DNA from: Basidiobolus meristosporus CBS 931.73
Lineage: Eukaryota > Basidiobolomycota > Basidiobolomycetes > Basidiobolales > Basidiobolaceae
Length of the DNA stretch: 64,000 nucleotides
Reading direction: 5' to 3'
NCBI GenBank assembly: GCA_002104905.1
Contig: MCFE01000471.1
Span: 1 to 64,000, forward strand
Made by a program: the position numbers and the translations under genes. The notes below the pieces were generated by a model. The model had not been told where the DNA came from. It did not search any database and saw nothing but the letters and a program-made list of their open reading frames with translations. Shown here one piece after another: positions 1 to 11,989 of the stretch; positions within the stretch are counted from its first letter, which is position 1, and each line of letters starts with the position of its first letter.

Positions 1-1720
1 TGGTGCTCCCAAGGTGACTTGCTGGGTCTGATATATCCTTGCTCCAATAGCTGATCATTTGTCTCTTCATTTTCTCCGATTCCAATGGACTCATTCTGTA
101 AGGTGTCTTACTCACTGGAGAGCTATCTCCTGTGTCAATGGCATGATCCACATCTCTGACTGGTGGTAGGCTTACAAGCGCATCTGGAAACACGTCTGAA
201 TATTTCTTCAAGAGAGTCTGGACCTGCTGGGGTGCTGGGGCAGAGGAATCCTCCGGTAATACTGCCATGAGGAACATCTGAGTACCTTTTCTAAGTGCTC
301 TACAGAACTGGGTTTTGCCAAGTTCATTTGTCTTACACATACTGGAATTGACCAAGTTGAAATCCAGCCTGGCAGGTAATAGCTCATAGGTCTTGTTGTC
401 CTTTTGGATCTGAGTAGCATGGGTTTTCCAGTTGATTGATGGATTACAACAAAATAGCCAGGTTTTTCCAAGTGCAAGGTCAAACTTGCAGTTCCCAGAT
501 ATATAAGCCTGTAGGTCTTCTTCATAGTCATTGATCTTCATTTGTACTGGCTGGCTAATACAGTTGATTATGTGAGAGTTCCCATCAGCTGTGGAGACTG
601 AAGTTGATTTGGTAGGTTCCAAGTTGATTCCAGCTTTCAAGGCAAATTGTTCTGACATGTATTCATGTGATGCTCCTGAGTCAATCATGATTTTGGCAGA
701 TACTCCATTGATTACTCCAATTAAGAACAATAACTTCCCTGAGTTTGAGGTCATTTGGGTCAAGTACTCTTCTATCATATGGAAGGTGAGTTCTGAGTCT
801 TCTTTGAGCTCATCCTCCACATTACTGTGTTCATGGGACTCAATATGGCTGAAGGTTCTTGTTGGCCGGTGTCCATTTCTTCTCTGGGGACAGTACTTTG
901 CAATATGTCCTTGTTGGTGGCAATTGAAGCAAAGTCCTTTCTTTTTACATTCTTCTGAGGTGCAATTCTTCTGCATAGCGTCTATTTCCATTGGCACTGC
1001 TTCTGATAGTCTTCTTTCATAGTGATTGTAGCCTCTCTGATTAGTCATTGTGGGCTTCCCAACTCCAAACATAGCTGAGTCATAGTCAATGGCAATCTTG
1101 ATGGCTTCTTCAATAGTCTGAGGTCATTGATAATTCACTTCCTTGCAAGTTCTTTCTGTCAACCCATCAATATATTATTCAACTTGATACAGGGGGTTCA
1201 TTCTTTCAATTTGTCCAAGTAGACATCTGTACTCATAGACATATTCTTGAACCATTCCTTTCTGTCTGAGTGTCTTTAACTTCCTTCTTAGTAGTATCTG
1301 CTGGTGTGGAGGTTCAAAGGCATCCCAAATTTCCGACACAAACTCCTCTCAGGTAGAGATTGAAGAGAATGCTATCATAGTGGCTGACCTGATCTTGTTG
1401 TGGTACCACTGTAAAGCCGCATCTGCCAGGTCAGAAGCTGCATAATGCAACTTGCTTTCTGGCGCAATTCCTTTAGCCTTAAAAGCTTCTTCAATCTGAA
1501 ATAGCCAAGTTCCCAGGTTTTCATTGACTCAGCCATGGTACTGGTTGACCTTCACACTAAAGTTGCTCTTCACAGGGTTTTGCTGGCTTTGAGCCATGGT
1601 AGTCACTTCTTGCTGCTGCTGGCTCAGGATCTGGAGTAACTGTTGCTGCTGGGCCAGGATTTGCTGCATAGCATTCTTCCATTCTTGATTTTACAACATC
1701 TCAAGGGAGGCTTCTTCTTT
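1..1720 (-). pseudogene. Broken gag-pol polyprotein of the Ty3/gypsy element
   Basis: The minus strand encodes a Gln-rich N-terminal stretch (about 1,600-1,680), a Retrotrans_gag-like region (about 1,090-1,550), a CCHC knuckle CFNCHQQGHIAKYCP near 890-935, and a retropepsin-type motif IMIDSGASHEYM near 655-690. At about 85-105 it has the segment YRMSPLE that opens the reverse transcriptase domain of this class. In-frame stops near 1,123, 1,176, 1,350 and 1,533 and frameshifts near 40-60 break the frame. The Gag binds and packages the RNA, the protease cuts the polyprotein, and RT copies it. Stops and shifts make this a dead copy; the domain calls rest on motifs read directly. Confidence 0.85.
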
Positions 1721-1740
1721 CTTCAGGTGGGAGGTTTCTG

Positions 1741-1757
1741 GGTATTGATGCTACCAA
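1741..1757 (-). other. Candidate primer-binding site of the gypsy element
   Basis: Immediately inside the LTR the minus strand reads TTGGTAGCATCAATACC. A TGG just after the LTR is what pairing with a tRNA 3'-CCA end requires. I cannot name the tRNA from the sequence alone. Confidence 0.5.
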
Positions 1758-2099
1758 TGTTACAAGTCTTGGTATAAGAGTTGTAGAGGAATAGGGAGTT
1801 TAGGTAGTATTGTATTCACTAAAACTTGAACTGATCTTTATTGAGGTTCCAGCAGCTCCTTATATACATTTTGCCAGATCAATTGCTGACTAATTGTATT
1901 TCCTAAAGTAGGTTGTGGCTGATGACTCATTTAATTGCATCATCATCACCCAATAAAGATCCCACTTAATATATCTATTTCTGTCTGATAAGGGTCTGCT
2001 GATTCATTTGCTGACTAATGATTTCACCGATAATACTAATATACTGATAACCTAAACATACACTAATTGATTTAACTAAAAACTGATCTAACTTAAACA
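1758..2099 (-). repeat. 5' LTR of the Ty3/gypsy element (342 bp)
   Basis: On the minus strand it starts TGTTTAAG and ends CTTGTAACA. It carries a TATA-like TATATAAGG (complement of 1,858-1,866) and a polyadenylation-like AATAAAGATC (complement of 1,833-1,842). It is followed directly by the candidate primer-binding site. The last part of this LTR is found again inside transposon copy C near 20,946-21,023. Only one LTR is in view, so its outer boundary rests on the terminal TG..CA and on the resumption of Tnp2 sequence at 2,100. Confidence 0.75.
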
Positions 2100-2908
2100 T
2101 TCAAGCGGCAGATCATAACACATACAAGCAACAACCACAGTGTACCTATATATTTAGCCATGAACACATTATGAATATCCACAAAGCATTTCATAGTATC
2201 CAGCCAGTATATTCCTTCTTCCTGCTGGATTCTAGTCATCTTGATGGGAATGCTCTGGCCCTTGTTTTTTTTGATATATTCCATACAGAATGATGTAGAA
2301 ACTAGCCTGTGAGCAAGAGAAACCTGGAATACTTTATTAAAGCTGTCATAATAAAAATTAGTGGCTTGTTGTGCCCACCCTAACTATATATTACCATTCA
2401 TCACCCACACATTGGGGCTACTTAGCTTCTTAATGTCAAGGGTGTAGGTGTTGCCACACACATATATGTCCTCATTATTTCCAAACTCTTTCTGGCTGCC
2501 CTCTACATGCCAACTCATCATATCTGTGATGGTCTTGACATTAATATTCTTGATGAGATTTGGACATGGGAGTACCTGCAACTTGACTAGTCTTACTATC
2601 TTCCCACTCATCTGCTCCATACAACACTCCCAAAGGGTGAAGCATTACCCAATAACCTCCACACACTAAGCAAGATAGAATATAGCACAGATGTAATAGT
2701 GGAGCTCTCTATGCATTCAGCTCTATGCTTGTAGTATATTCTCTCAAATCATGTAACAAACTTCTTGCATAAAAGCCGTAATTGTGTCAGTTGGATTTGG
2801 TAATATGCTTTTGGATAAGTATTCCTACAATGTCAACATATGACTCCCAATGATTCCAATGTACTCCTGGCAGAAATGGCTCCAGAAGGCTACTTGAATA
2901 AGTACAGA

Positions 2909-2913
2909 TCCTG
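2909..2913. repeat. Target-site duplication TCCTG, left of copia-1
   Basis: TCCTG precedes the left LTR, and the same five bases follow the right LTR at 7,597-7,601. This is a perfect 5-bp duplication as made by an LTR-element integrase. Confidence 0.93.
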
Positions 2914-3282
2914 TGTTGCAATTTAAGAAGTGATTTGGATATAAGGAGCTTATCAAGAAATAGTGATAATAGTTGAACTGTTGTTTATTCATAAAGAAGC
3001 TCAGTATTTATACCTTTGTAGAAGTAATACAGCTGTTACACTAAGTAGGGAGGGTTTCTCAATATTCAGGAGCATTCTGTAACAATTTTAGGGTTAGTAC
3101 ATAATGTTTGGTAATAGTGCTAATTTGATCCTGACTACAGGGGAATAATCATAAGATCATATATCTGGAGAAAGTGGCAAAGTTAAGGCAGTAAATGAGT
3201 CCTACAGTGACTACAACTAGTCTAGAATTGTTAAGTAAGTTTTTAGCTGCTAAATGAAACCAGATATTCCAATATTTCAAAA
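2914..3282 (-). repeat. 3' LTR of copia-1
   Basis: 369 bp, matching 7,228-7,596 at about 95 percent by eye. The inner end is followed by CTCCCCCTC, which on the minus strand is a purine run GAGGGGGAG that serves as the polypurine tract. Confidence 0.93.
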
Positions 3283-6200
3283 CTCCCCCTCAACTAAATG
3301 ATTTCTTAATCCCAATTTCTCTCTAAGGATCTCAAACTGTGGCCTAGCTAGTAGTTTTGTCAATATGTCTGCCACCATTTGTCAGTTGGGCAGTAAATTA
3401 GCTCCACTAAGTTATTTTCTACAGCTTCCCTCACAAAGTGATGCTGTATATCAATGTGCTTAGTTCTGGCATGATTAGTAGGATTTCTAGCTAATGAAAT
3501 ACAACTTTGATTATCCTTGTAAATACATGTTGGTTCACCTGATTTAAAACCCAAGTCTTTGAATAATTTTTGTAGCCATATAGCCTCCTTAGTTGCTTGA
3601 CAGGCAGCCATATATTTGGCTTCAGTTGTAAATAGTGCCACAGTTGGTTGTTTCTTGCAATTCCAGGTAATAGCTGCACAAGCATAAAGAAATACATAGC
3701 CTGTGGTAGAGCGTCTGTCAATCAGATCCCTACCCCAATCTGAATCACTATAACCATCAAATTTTTGCCTATTAGCTGCTCCAGAGTATTCCAGTACCAT
3801 ATTTATGGTACCTTGTAGATATCTGAAAATTCGCTTAACTGCTGCAATTTGATCTGATCCATAATTCTGCATGAATTGACTGACTATTCCAACTGCCACT
3901 GCAATATCTGGACGTGTAGACACCATCAAGCACATTAGGCTACCAACCATTAATTGATAGGGAAAGTTCTGGTCCATATTTGAGCCGTTTTCATCTATAA
4001 CTGGCTGAGAATTGCTTAGTTTCAGGTTATTGTCCATAGGGGTTGCTGCAGGTTTGCAATTTTCCATTTTGAAGCATCTGAGAATGTCCCTGATGTACTT
4101 AGACTGATTCAGCACAATTCTCTGCGTAGGTATGTCAAATTTGACCTTGATTCCAAGAAAATAGCTCAATTTTCCAAGATCTTTCATCTCAAATTTGCTG
4201 AAGAGATCTGATTTCGTCTGTTTAAGTGCCTCTTGGTCACTTGTAGCTATAATTAGATTGTCCACATAAAGAGCTTGGATGATCACACCCTTTTTGAGCT
4301 GTTTCACATATTTACTGTGATCTGCAGTGCTACAAGAGAACCCAATTTCCTCTAGATATGTGTCAATCTTGTTACACCATGCTCTGGGTGCCTGCTTAAG
4401 CCCATACAACAGTTTTCTAAGCTTGCGCGCCTTATGGGGGCCTTTTGGATTGGTGAAACCTTCTGGTTGCTCTATATATTTATTTCTTGCAAATCCCCAC
4501 TTGGAAAGGCTGTTTTGACGTCCATTTGGTGTAGATCTAGACTGTGTACAGCTGCCAGGGCTAGAGCTATCCTAATAGTGTTAAACTTTGCAACCAGAGC
4601 AAAAGTTTCCTTAAAGTCTAGTCCCTGGATCTGGGAATAGCCTTTAGCTACCAATCTAGCCTTGTACTTATCAACGGCACCATTTGAGGTTATCTTGATC
4701 TTGTAGACCCATCTACATCCTATTGGCTTTCTACCATTTGGTAAATCTACCAGTTCCCACGTTTTTGCCTTGATCAGTGATTGTTACACCTCCTGCATGG
4801 CTTGTTGCCACTTAGTAGCATCTGGACTTTGCATTGCCTGTTCCAGATTCAGAGGTTTGGCACATAAGGCAAGATACACTTCTTCATGATCATTGGATGT
4901 CTGCCACCAGGATCCAGGGGCATTTCTTATTCTGGTAGATCTCCTAACTGGGATAATCTGTTCTGATCTGGAGCTGGTAGAAGTATCTTCCATATCTGGC
5001 TGGATTTGGTATGTATCTTCTTCATTAGTGTTGATTGTATCATCAGGCGGCTGACCAATGACTTTTGTGGCTTTCTGATCTGAATTCTCCTCAAATACAA
5101 TGTCCCTGCTCTTGATCAGCTTCTGAATTTTGCCATCATACACTCCATACCCTTTAGTATCTTCACAATACCCAAGAAAGGTCCCTTTCCTACTCTTTGG
5201 TTCCAACTTTGAGCGTTTTTTGTCAGGGATGTGATAAAGAACATCACTGCCAAAGATCTTGAGATGCTGGAGATCTGGTTTTTTGCCTCTACATGCTTCA
5301 AAGGGTGTAGAATCACATAGGGCTGTTGTTGGGCATCTGTTCTTGATGTATACAGTAGTAGCAACAGATTCAGCCCAAAACTTGTAGTCCATTCCCTTAT
5401 CATGTAGCATAGATCTTCCCATCTCTACTATTGTTCTATTTGCCGTTCTGCTACTCCATTTTGCTGTGGAGTATGAGGAACTGTGGTCTTTTGAAGTATA
5501 CCAGTAGACAAGCAGTATTTTGCAAACTCCTTTGAGCAGTATTCTCCTCCATTGTCACTTTGTAGTACCTTCAATTTACACCCAGTTTATGTTTCTGCCA
5601 TGTTCTTGAAGTGCTTAAATGTCTCTAAAGCTTCATCCTTTGTTTTGAGGAAGTACACCCATGTAAATCTTGTCTTGTCATTAATAAACGTCATCAAGTA
5701 TCTCTTGGCTCCAAAGGACAGTGTTCTCATGGGGCCAAATATGTCTGAGTGTACAATAGCCAATATTTTGGTGGTATTGATGCCTTCTGAGCTCTTGAAA
5801 CGTCGCCTAGCTTGTTTGCCATATGAACATCCCTTAAAAACATTCAATTTGATTGGAATTGAGTATTTTAGGCCCAAAACAAGCTGATTTTTCACCAATT
5901 GGCTCATTTTCTGTTCCCCAATGTGTCCTAGCCTCCTATGCCATGTCTCCCAGTTGGTTTCATCAGTTTCAGCAATGTTGACATACTCAGGTACAATGAT
6001 CTTGCATTGTAACTTGTATATATTGTGATCTCCAATTCCTAAAGCTAATTTTTGTCCATTTTCACTCAATATTGAGCAGCTCTGCTTAGTAAAAAAAAAT
6101 TTCAGTCCCTGAGTAGTTGCTTTACTGACTGAGAGTAGGTTCTTAGATATTCCAGGTACATAGAGAATGTCAGTCAGTTTTGCTGTTGTTGCCCCTCAGT

Positions 6201-7191
6201 TATCACTTATATTTAGTTGTACAGACCCACTGGCGGTAGCTTCCAATGCAGAGTTATCTCCCAGAAAGACCTTTCTTACGGGAATAGTTTTTAAGTTGCT
6301 GAACCAAACCTTTATACCACAAATATGCTGTGATGCTCCAGAGTCAATATACCATTCATTACTTCGGTTACTTGCACTCTCTTGTACAGTTACAAATAAC
6401 TGTTCATCAGTAGTTATATGGTTTGCCTGCTCTAGTTTCTGTTTTTTGTCTGCTTGTTACTTCTTGCATTCTCTTGCCCAGTGTCCTGGCTTCTTACAGT
6501 AGTTACAGCAGCCAGGTTTTCTTTGGTTTTGTTGCTTTCCCTTCTTTTCTGTGTGCCTTTCTGAACTGAATAAAGCATTAACTTCAATTTTTTCTGCTTG
6601 ATCATTATGTCTGAGTTCTTCATGGAGAAGTCTTCCTTTGACATAGTCTAAAGTCAAGTTGTCTTCTCTGCTTTCAAAAGAAAGTATGAGTGGCTCATAC
6701 TTGTCTGGTAGGCTGCAAAGCAGACATAGTATCTTTTCTTCATCATCTACACCAGCATTAATACTGTAAAGTTCTTCTGCAAGTGTCTCCATTCTGGTAA
6801 TGAGTTGTAGCATGTCATCATCTGGCTTCTTCCTCATGTTGAAGAACTTTTGTTTCAAATAAAGCTTGCTTGATACTGACTTTGCTCTAAAGATCTTCTC
6901 TAAGGATTCCCATGCTGCTTTGGCAGTATTTTAGGCATGGATTTGTCCAATGAAGGAGTCTTGCACATTGATGCATATGGCATTGAAGGCCTTTCTCTCC
7001 TTCTCTTGAGACTTCTCCACATCTTCTGCTGTTCCTTTGGGCTCAACTTCCTTTCCTGTTACTATGTTCCAAAGCTTTCTTTCCTCAAGGTGGATCTGCA
7101 TCTTGATTCTCCCAAGTCTGTAGTTCTTCCCATCAAACCTCTCTTTTACAGGAAAGATGTTGGTATTACTTTGTTTGCTGGTAGAAGTCAT
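3283..7191 (-). pseudogene. gag-pol of copia-1 (broken)
   Basis: The start is ATG at 7,191. A gag region follows, with zinc knuckle CNYCKKPGHWARECKK near 6,457-6,505, and a protease motif DSGASQH near 6,320-6,350. The GAG-pre-integrase block (WHRRLGH..C.YGKQ) lies near 5,810-5,960 and the integrase core near 5,100-5,800. The reverse transcriptase has YGLKQAPRAW near 4,380-4,409 and a YVD active-site motif near 4,255-4,265. RNase H ends near 3,300. In-frame stops (for example near 6,930 and 6,456) and a 1-nt loss near 3,380 inactivate it. The domain order is seen directly. Confidence 0.9.
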
Positions 7192-7211
7192 CTTTAGAAT
7201 AGATCAAGGCA

Positions 7212-7227
7212 ATCAGGGCTCATAACC
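7212..7227 (-). other. copia-1 primer-binding site resembling a half-tRNA site
   Basis: Just inside the LTR the minus strand reads GGTTATGAGCCC. Its complement GGGCTCATAACC contains a CAT anticodon in the context of the initiator-Met tRNA anticodon arm. Drosophila copia is known to prime from an internal tRNA-iMet fragment at a closely similar site. The inference is that this element does the same. Confidence 0.7.
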
Positions 7228-7596
7228 TGTTGCAATTTAAGAAGTGATTTGGATATAAGGAACTTATCAAGAAATAGTGATAATAGTTGAACTGTTGTTT
7301 ATTCATAAAGAAGCTCAGTATTTATACCTTTGTAGAAGTAATACAGCTGTAACACTAAGTAGGGAGGGTTTCTCAATATTCACAAGCATTCTGTAACAGT
7401 TTCAGGGTTAGTACATAATGTTTGGTAATGGTGCTAATTTGATCCTGACTAGAGGGGAATAATCATAAGATCATATATCTGGAGAAAGTGGCAAAGTTAA
7501 GGCAGTAAGTGAGTCCCAAAGTGACTAAGACTAGTCTAGAATTGTTAAGTAAATTTTTAGCTGCTGAATGATACCAAATAGTCCAATATTTCAACA
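7228..7596 (-). repeat. 5' LTR of copia-1
   Basis: 369 bp, reading TGTTGCAA..TTTCAACA on the plus strand. It pairs with the LTR at 2,914-3,282. Confidence 0.94.
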
Positions 7597-7601
7597 TCCT
7601 G
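7597..7601. repeat. Target-site duplication TCCTG, right of copia-1
   Basis: Identical to 2,909-2,913. Joining the flanks through a single TCCTG restores the tnp2-like sequence seen uninterrupted near 21,420-21,460 in copy C. Confidence 0.93.
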
Positions 7602-10600
7602 TTCATCCAGTCCTTGCATTTGTATTGTTGCACATATGTATGAATATTGATTGGGGCATGTGAAAGTATTTTGGATAGCAGATACCCTGTAGTACTTTGA
7701 TATTTCTTTCAGATTTTGTGAGTATCACAAATGACTCATTCAGCTTGAAGTGCCCCTTATACAGCTTAGTCATTAGTATAGGCATATTGTTCAAACGCAA
7801 ATTCATTGGTCCTAGCAAAAAGCTTTTGCTCTAGCAGATTTGCTCTATCCTAAGTATCTCCAATATCTGATTAATTCCATATTCTAGCCAGTGATTAAGC
7901 CAATTTTGCTGCAATTTTATGCTGACTTCTGTGCATTTTCTCTGTGGGAAGATTATGTACTTAGTGTTAGTGTGTGGATAATAATGAAATGTAAGAGTTG
8001 TGGAGTAAATCCCCTGGATCTCACACATTTGACAGCAATACCATTCATTGTGTCCAGAAAAGGTGGCTATCTTGCTTTTGGCTGGGGTATATCCTATGCT
8101 GATAATGATATGCACTTTGATATGATGGTCATTCAGTAGCATCTTACTGGAAAGCATGTAAGGTTTGTGAAGCAATAGAGACAGGTTGCTGTCCATGTTG
8201 GATGATGATTTAGGCCTGGATACCAGTGATACTCCCATTGGAGTTCTGCTCTGATATTCTAGGATAGGTGGCAGATTCAGGTTAATGAGGATATGTGGCC
8301 AGCAGGATTTGCTGGTTGAGTACTTGTTTAATGAGAATCCATCAAATCCCAATGCAAAGACCTGGTCATACATACCATCAAAGCAGCCCTTTCTTCTTGG
8401 TGGTTTATAGTGATTACCATTAAATAGATTGAAAGTGTTTCTGCTTGATTAATTCTGAGTGCAGTACTTATAGATTTAAAATATTTCTCAGACTGTATGA
8501 GCTTCTTTAGACATGGGATTATTGGTATATACTGAGAGTGCAACAAATGTTATCCTCCAATGGTGGGGAATTCCTGATAATCTAGGCACCTTTCAATGGT
8601 GGCATTTTCTGATGTAAATGCCATGCAACTATTAACACATGCTAGTATCAGGACAGTCTTTGGGTCACATGTTGCCAACAGCATCATGGTTGTCCATTTG
8701 TACCATGTACATGGTAAGTTGCATCCCAGAATGATTTTGGCAAGATAGAGTAGTAAATCCCCAACACCTCCATTGCAGATATTTGTGGAAATGCACCACC
8801 TCACTGGCAACAACTTCACTTTATTCACCGGTAGATAGATTACTGGGCTCACCTGGCTCCATGAAGTATTCTTATCTTTTTTTCTGCATGTGTTGTCTCA
8901 TTCTGTATTGGTATTTTGCTGGGCTCATGCAGGGTACTATTGTAAGGGGAAATAGGCTTACAATTTACCAGTGAGTCTTCATCCTTGGAGCTATCACTCT
9001 GCACACCATTTTCACAAGGCTGAGGTGAGCCCAAAAGCATCATCAACTCACCAGACTCAGCTTATGTAAGATGACAGGTATAGCTAGGTGCCATTATGGA
9101 AATATCAAGTGGCCAGCAAGGTATTGTTAGTGCAGTAGTGACTGATGAATGGTCAAGTTTAACTTATGTTGCAGACACTTTCTGTGATCCTTGTAATCCT
9201 TCCAATGCTGTCAGCATGCCTCATGACTGAAAGGCTTATTACAACATGGTCTTTTTTCTTGTCTCTTGCAGCATTGAATCAGAGTGGCCTTCTTCATGGG
9301 GCAAACAGTTTGATACTAAGCAACATAATGTGAGTGTATCTCTTTTTTGTCAGTACTTGTGTGAATTTAAGACAGTCTTACATTTGACATATTGCACCTA
9401 GGCAAATGTAAGATTCAATGATGACCCACAACAGTAAGTATTACAAGTAAAGTTGAGGCACCACATATGTATGTATATGAAACACTATTTTTCCTTTGAT
9501 ATAACTCACCTCTGCATACATGCTGCCAAAAGTAAGGCAAAGCTGTTTGGCTCCCAATCAAACCGCATTGCTCACAGCAGTGTATGTATGGCTGGATAAC
9601 AGCATGCTTTGACACGCAGTGCAACAAGCAGGGCCACATTTAAAATAGCCCATGTTGGTTGTGTGCCCACTGTAGGTAATAATGTGGACTCTTTGTGCTC
9701 TGAGGTATGTAGGCTAATGAGAACCTCTGTGGAGCCACAAGCTGACCATAATGTTCAGGCAGATGAGAATGTAGTAAACACAGTACATTTGGCTGAAGAC
9801 CAGCAAATGACTCTCATCACATCACCACTACCTATATTAGCCAGTATTTTGTCCGCTCATACCAATTCATCAATAAGGCAGTTAGGTACTGTGGGCAGCT
9901 AGATAGATGTATTGACCCAGAGAAATCAGGAAAGAGTTCAGAAACAGGATTAGCAAGTAATATGTGGAGAGCATTTGATATTTCAGGTGGAGAATGCAGT
10001 ATCTTTGCTGCAAAGAAGGAACTCAAGTAACTCAATGTTGCAGCCAAGAGTTGAGCTTTTTCCCAATGTAATGGCAGAAGACCACTCTATGGTCCTTGAG
10101 GCACATTAACAGTGCTCAAAAATAATGCCCACAGAAAAGCCTATTGCTGCAAGGAAGGGAGAGACTGTGGTATATATACCCAAGCCTAAAAATTAAAAGA
10201 CAATGCAAATCTGTAAAACTGGTGAGTGCAACAATGAAGAGTGGGCTAACATGTAAGAGGCAATGAGAAGTCTAGCATGGCATCACCTTATGGCCAGCAT
10301 ACCATGGAGCTATCTGGAACTCAAAGTCAAGCAGAATGCACTTGACATGTTCCAGAAGCATTTTCCTAGCTTCAAGTGAGCAAATGGCTCCCAGGCCAGC
10401 ATTGGAATGCTAAGAAAGTATTTCAAGGTTGGCAGAAACTACAAAAGGTAGAAGTATAAGGATGCCATGGCTAAAAACCTGTGGCTTTTTTAAGAGCTTA
10501 TGACAAGCAGAGCTGAAAGCTCTAAACAAGAGGCGAACAAATGTCAGGTAGCTAGAAGAGTGCCAGTAAGGGACAGGCATGCAGAAACAGATGCATTGGT

Positions 10601-10807
10601 GCAGCACATATCAAGGAGAAAACATAGCTTAATAAAAGAAGTACTTGGTCACAGTAGCAGTAAAGAACTTAACAGTTATAATGAACTACAGCTTTCTCAG
10701 GAGTTCATCACAAGCAGGGCTGGAAGTTCCAAACAAGCAGCAAAGAAATATCAGGTTGCCAATAGGATGCTGGCAAGGGACAGGCAGACAGAAACAGATA
10801 TACTTGA

Positions 10808-10810
10808 GTA
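10808..10810. repeat. Target-site duplication GTA, left of copy B
   Basis: GTA occurs here and at 15,044-15,046. Joining the flanks through one GTA aligns without a gap to the second repeat unit of the C copy second gene. Confidence 0.8.
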
Positions 10811-11169
10811 CCCTATGAGAAATTACTGTGGTAATTCCATCAGAAGGCAGTAACAAACTTAAAGTCCTATGACTGAGAGGTACTAATCCTGTCAGGACAC
10901 CATGCAGAGCCATTGAAAATAATTGCATTCTATTTTTACAAAAAACTTGATCAAAATTTTTCATCAAATTAATAAATTAGTAGCTTTTGATTGGGTCCCT
11001 GCCTACTTGCTCACTTTCTGATTGCAGACACTTGATCACTTCCTACATTTGTGTACATTGATTGACTTTTGCCTCTTTTTTACACTGCTTACTCCCTGAC
11101 TCAACTGTTTCTCTTACTTTTTGTGTGTGCAAATTGATTTATTTCTGTTGAAACTTCAAATGTACCTCA

Positions 11170-11909
11170 ATTGCCAATTACAATGGCCTATACAAGTCTC
11201 TATGCACTACACTAACACTAAGCTGTACCCCACACTCAACAAGCTACTCCAATTAAAATCCACCACTCAATAAGTATTTCTGGTGTAACACTCCTTTTTC
11301 ATGACCCTACCAGGAATCCAATGGCTTAATGCCACTGTTCATTCACTGGTCTCCACACATCCCGGCCTTCAGCTGGCACTGCAAGGTCTAGCATCTCATC
11401 TGCCAGTCTTTGCAATAAATCCTTGCAATATTCCAGTATGTTTTCTTGAGCACTGCTCTTGAAGAAGTGCTGTAAGCTCTTGGTGTGCCTACTAATGCTC
11501 CAGAATTCCACTGAAGGCAATGTGACAGTCTTTCAAGTTCTTGCTGTTGTAGCCTTCTCTGTCAGAGGGATCTCCACTCTGTCAACAATGGAGGACATGG
11601 AGGCTGTGATTGACAAATTGCCTTTCTCTGCAGACTCATCTACCTTGCTGGAGTGTAGCTCAACTGCCACATACCAATGCTGGCATAAAATCTGTTTGCC
11701 AGTTTGAATCCAGGATAATGCTCATGGAACAAGTCAAGTGCATTCTGCTTGGCCTTGAGTTCCTGATGGTCCTGTGGTATACCAGCCTTAAGGTGATGGC
11801 ATACTAGACTTCTGATGGCATCTTGAATATTAGCCCGCTCTTTGTTATTGCACTCAATGGCTTCACAGATCTTCAATGTCTTTTGATTTTTAGGCTTTGG
11901 TATAAACAC
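11170..11909 (-). pseudogene. Remnant of the second transposon gene in copy B
   Basis: Minus-strand reading matches the second gene of copy C. A start region with IPKPKNQKT and CEAIECNN lies near 11,840-11,900, and a C-terminal block with HFFKSSAQENILEYCKDLL lies near 11,400-11,470. The repetitive middle is missing because of the internal deletion. No function can be read from it beyond membership in this transposon. Confidence 0.6.
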
Positions 11910-11989
11910 CGCATTGTCACCCTCCCACTCTATTATAGGCTTTTCTGTGAGCTTTATCTTTGGGCACTGTTGTTGTGCTGCAAAGACTG

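Larger units (their letters stand above)
1..2099 (-). mobile_element. Ty3/gypsy LTR retrotransposon, 5' part (LTR, gag, protease, start of RT)
   Basis: Read on the minus strand the order is LTR, primer-binding site, gag, CCHC zinc knuckle, aspartic protease and the start of a reverse transcriptase, which is the Ty3/gypsy order. The element runs off the left edge, so integrase and the other LTR are not visible. Its LTR abuts Tnp2-type sequence at 2,100, so it inserted into DNA transposon copy A. The reading frame is broken several times and the copy is not functional. Class assignment is firm from the motif order; the family is not known. Confidence 0.88.
2914..7596 (-). mobile_element. copia-1: full-length but degenerate Ty1/copia retrotransposon
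   Basis: Both LTRs are present (2,914-3,282 and 7,228-7,596, 369 bp each), flanked by TCCTG. Both begin and end with the TGTTG..CAACA pattern, apart from one substitution at the inner end of the left LTR. The internal order on the minus strand is gag, zinc knuckle, protease, integrase, reverse transcriptase, RNase H, which is the Ty1/copia order. I count about 19 differences between the LTRs (near 5 percent), so the insertion is not recent. It interrupts the tnp2-like gene of copy A. Confidence 0.95.
2100..9300 (-). pseudogene. tnp2-like transposase of copy A, split by copia-1
   Basis: The gene reads right to left. A Cys/His-rich N-terminus lies near 9,180-9,290. A middle block near 8,000-8,110 matches the C block (CQMCEIQGIYS). 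A block near 7,610-7,830 matches 21,210-21,440, and the C-terminal motif KKLSSPN lies near 2,410-2,440. The copia-1 insertion splits it between 2,913 and 7,602; joining the flanks restores collinearity with the C copy. Tnp2-type proteins cut and paste the transposon DNA. Many stops and shifts are present, so no protein is made. Assignment to the Tnp2 family is by recognition of the blocks rather than a search. Confidence 0.65.
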
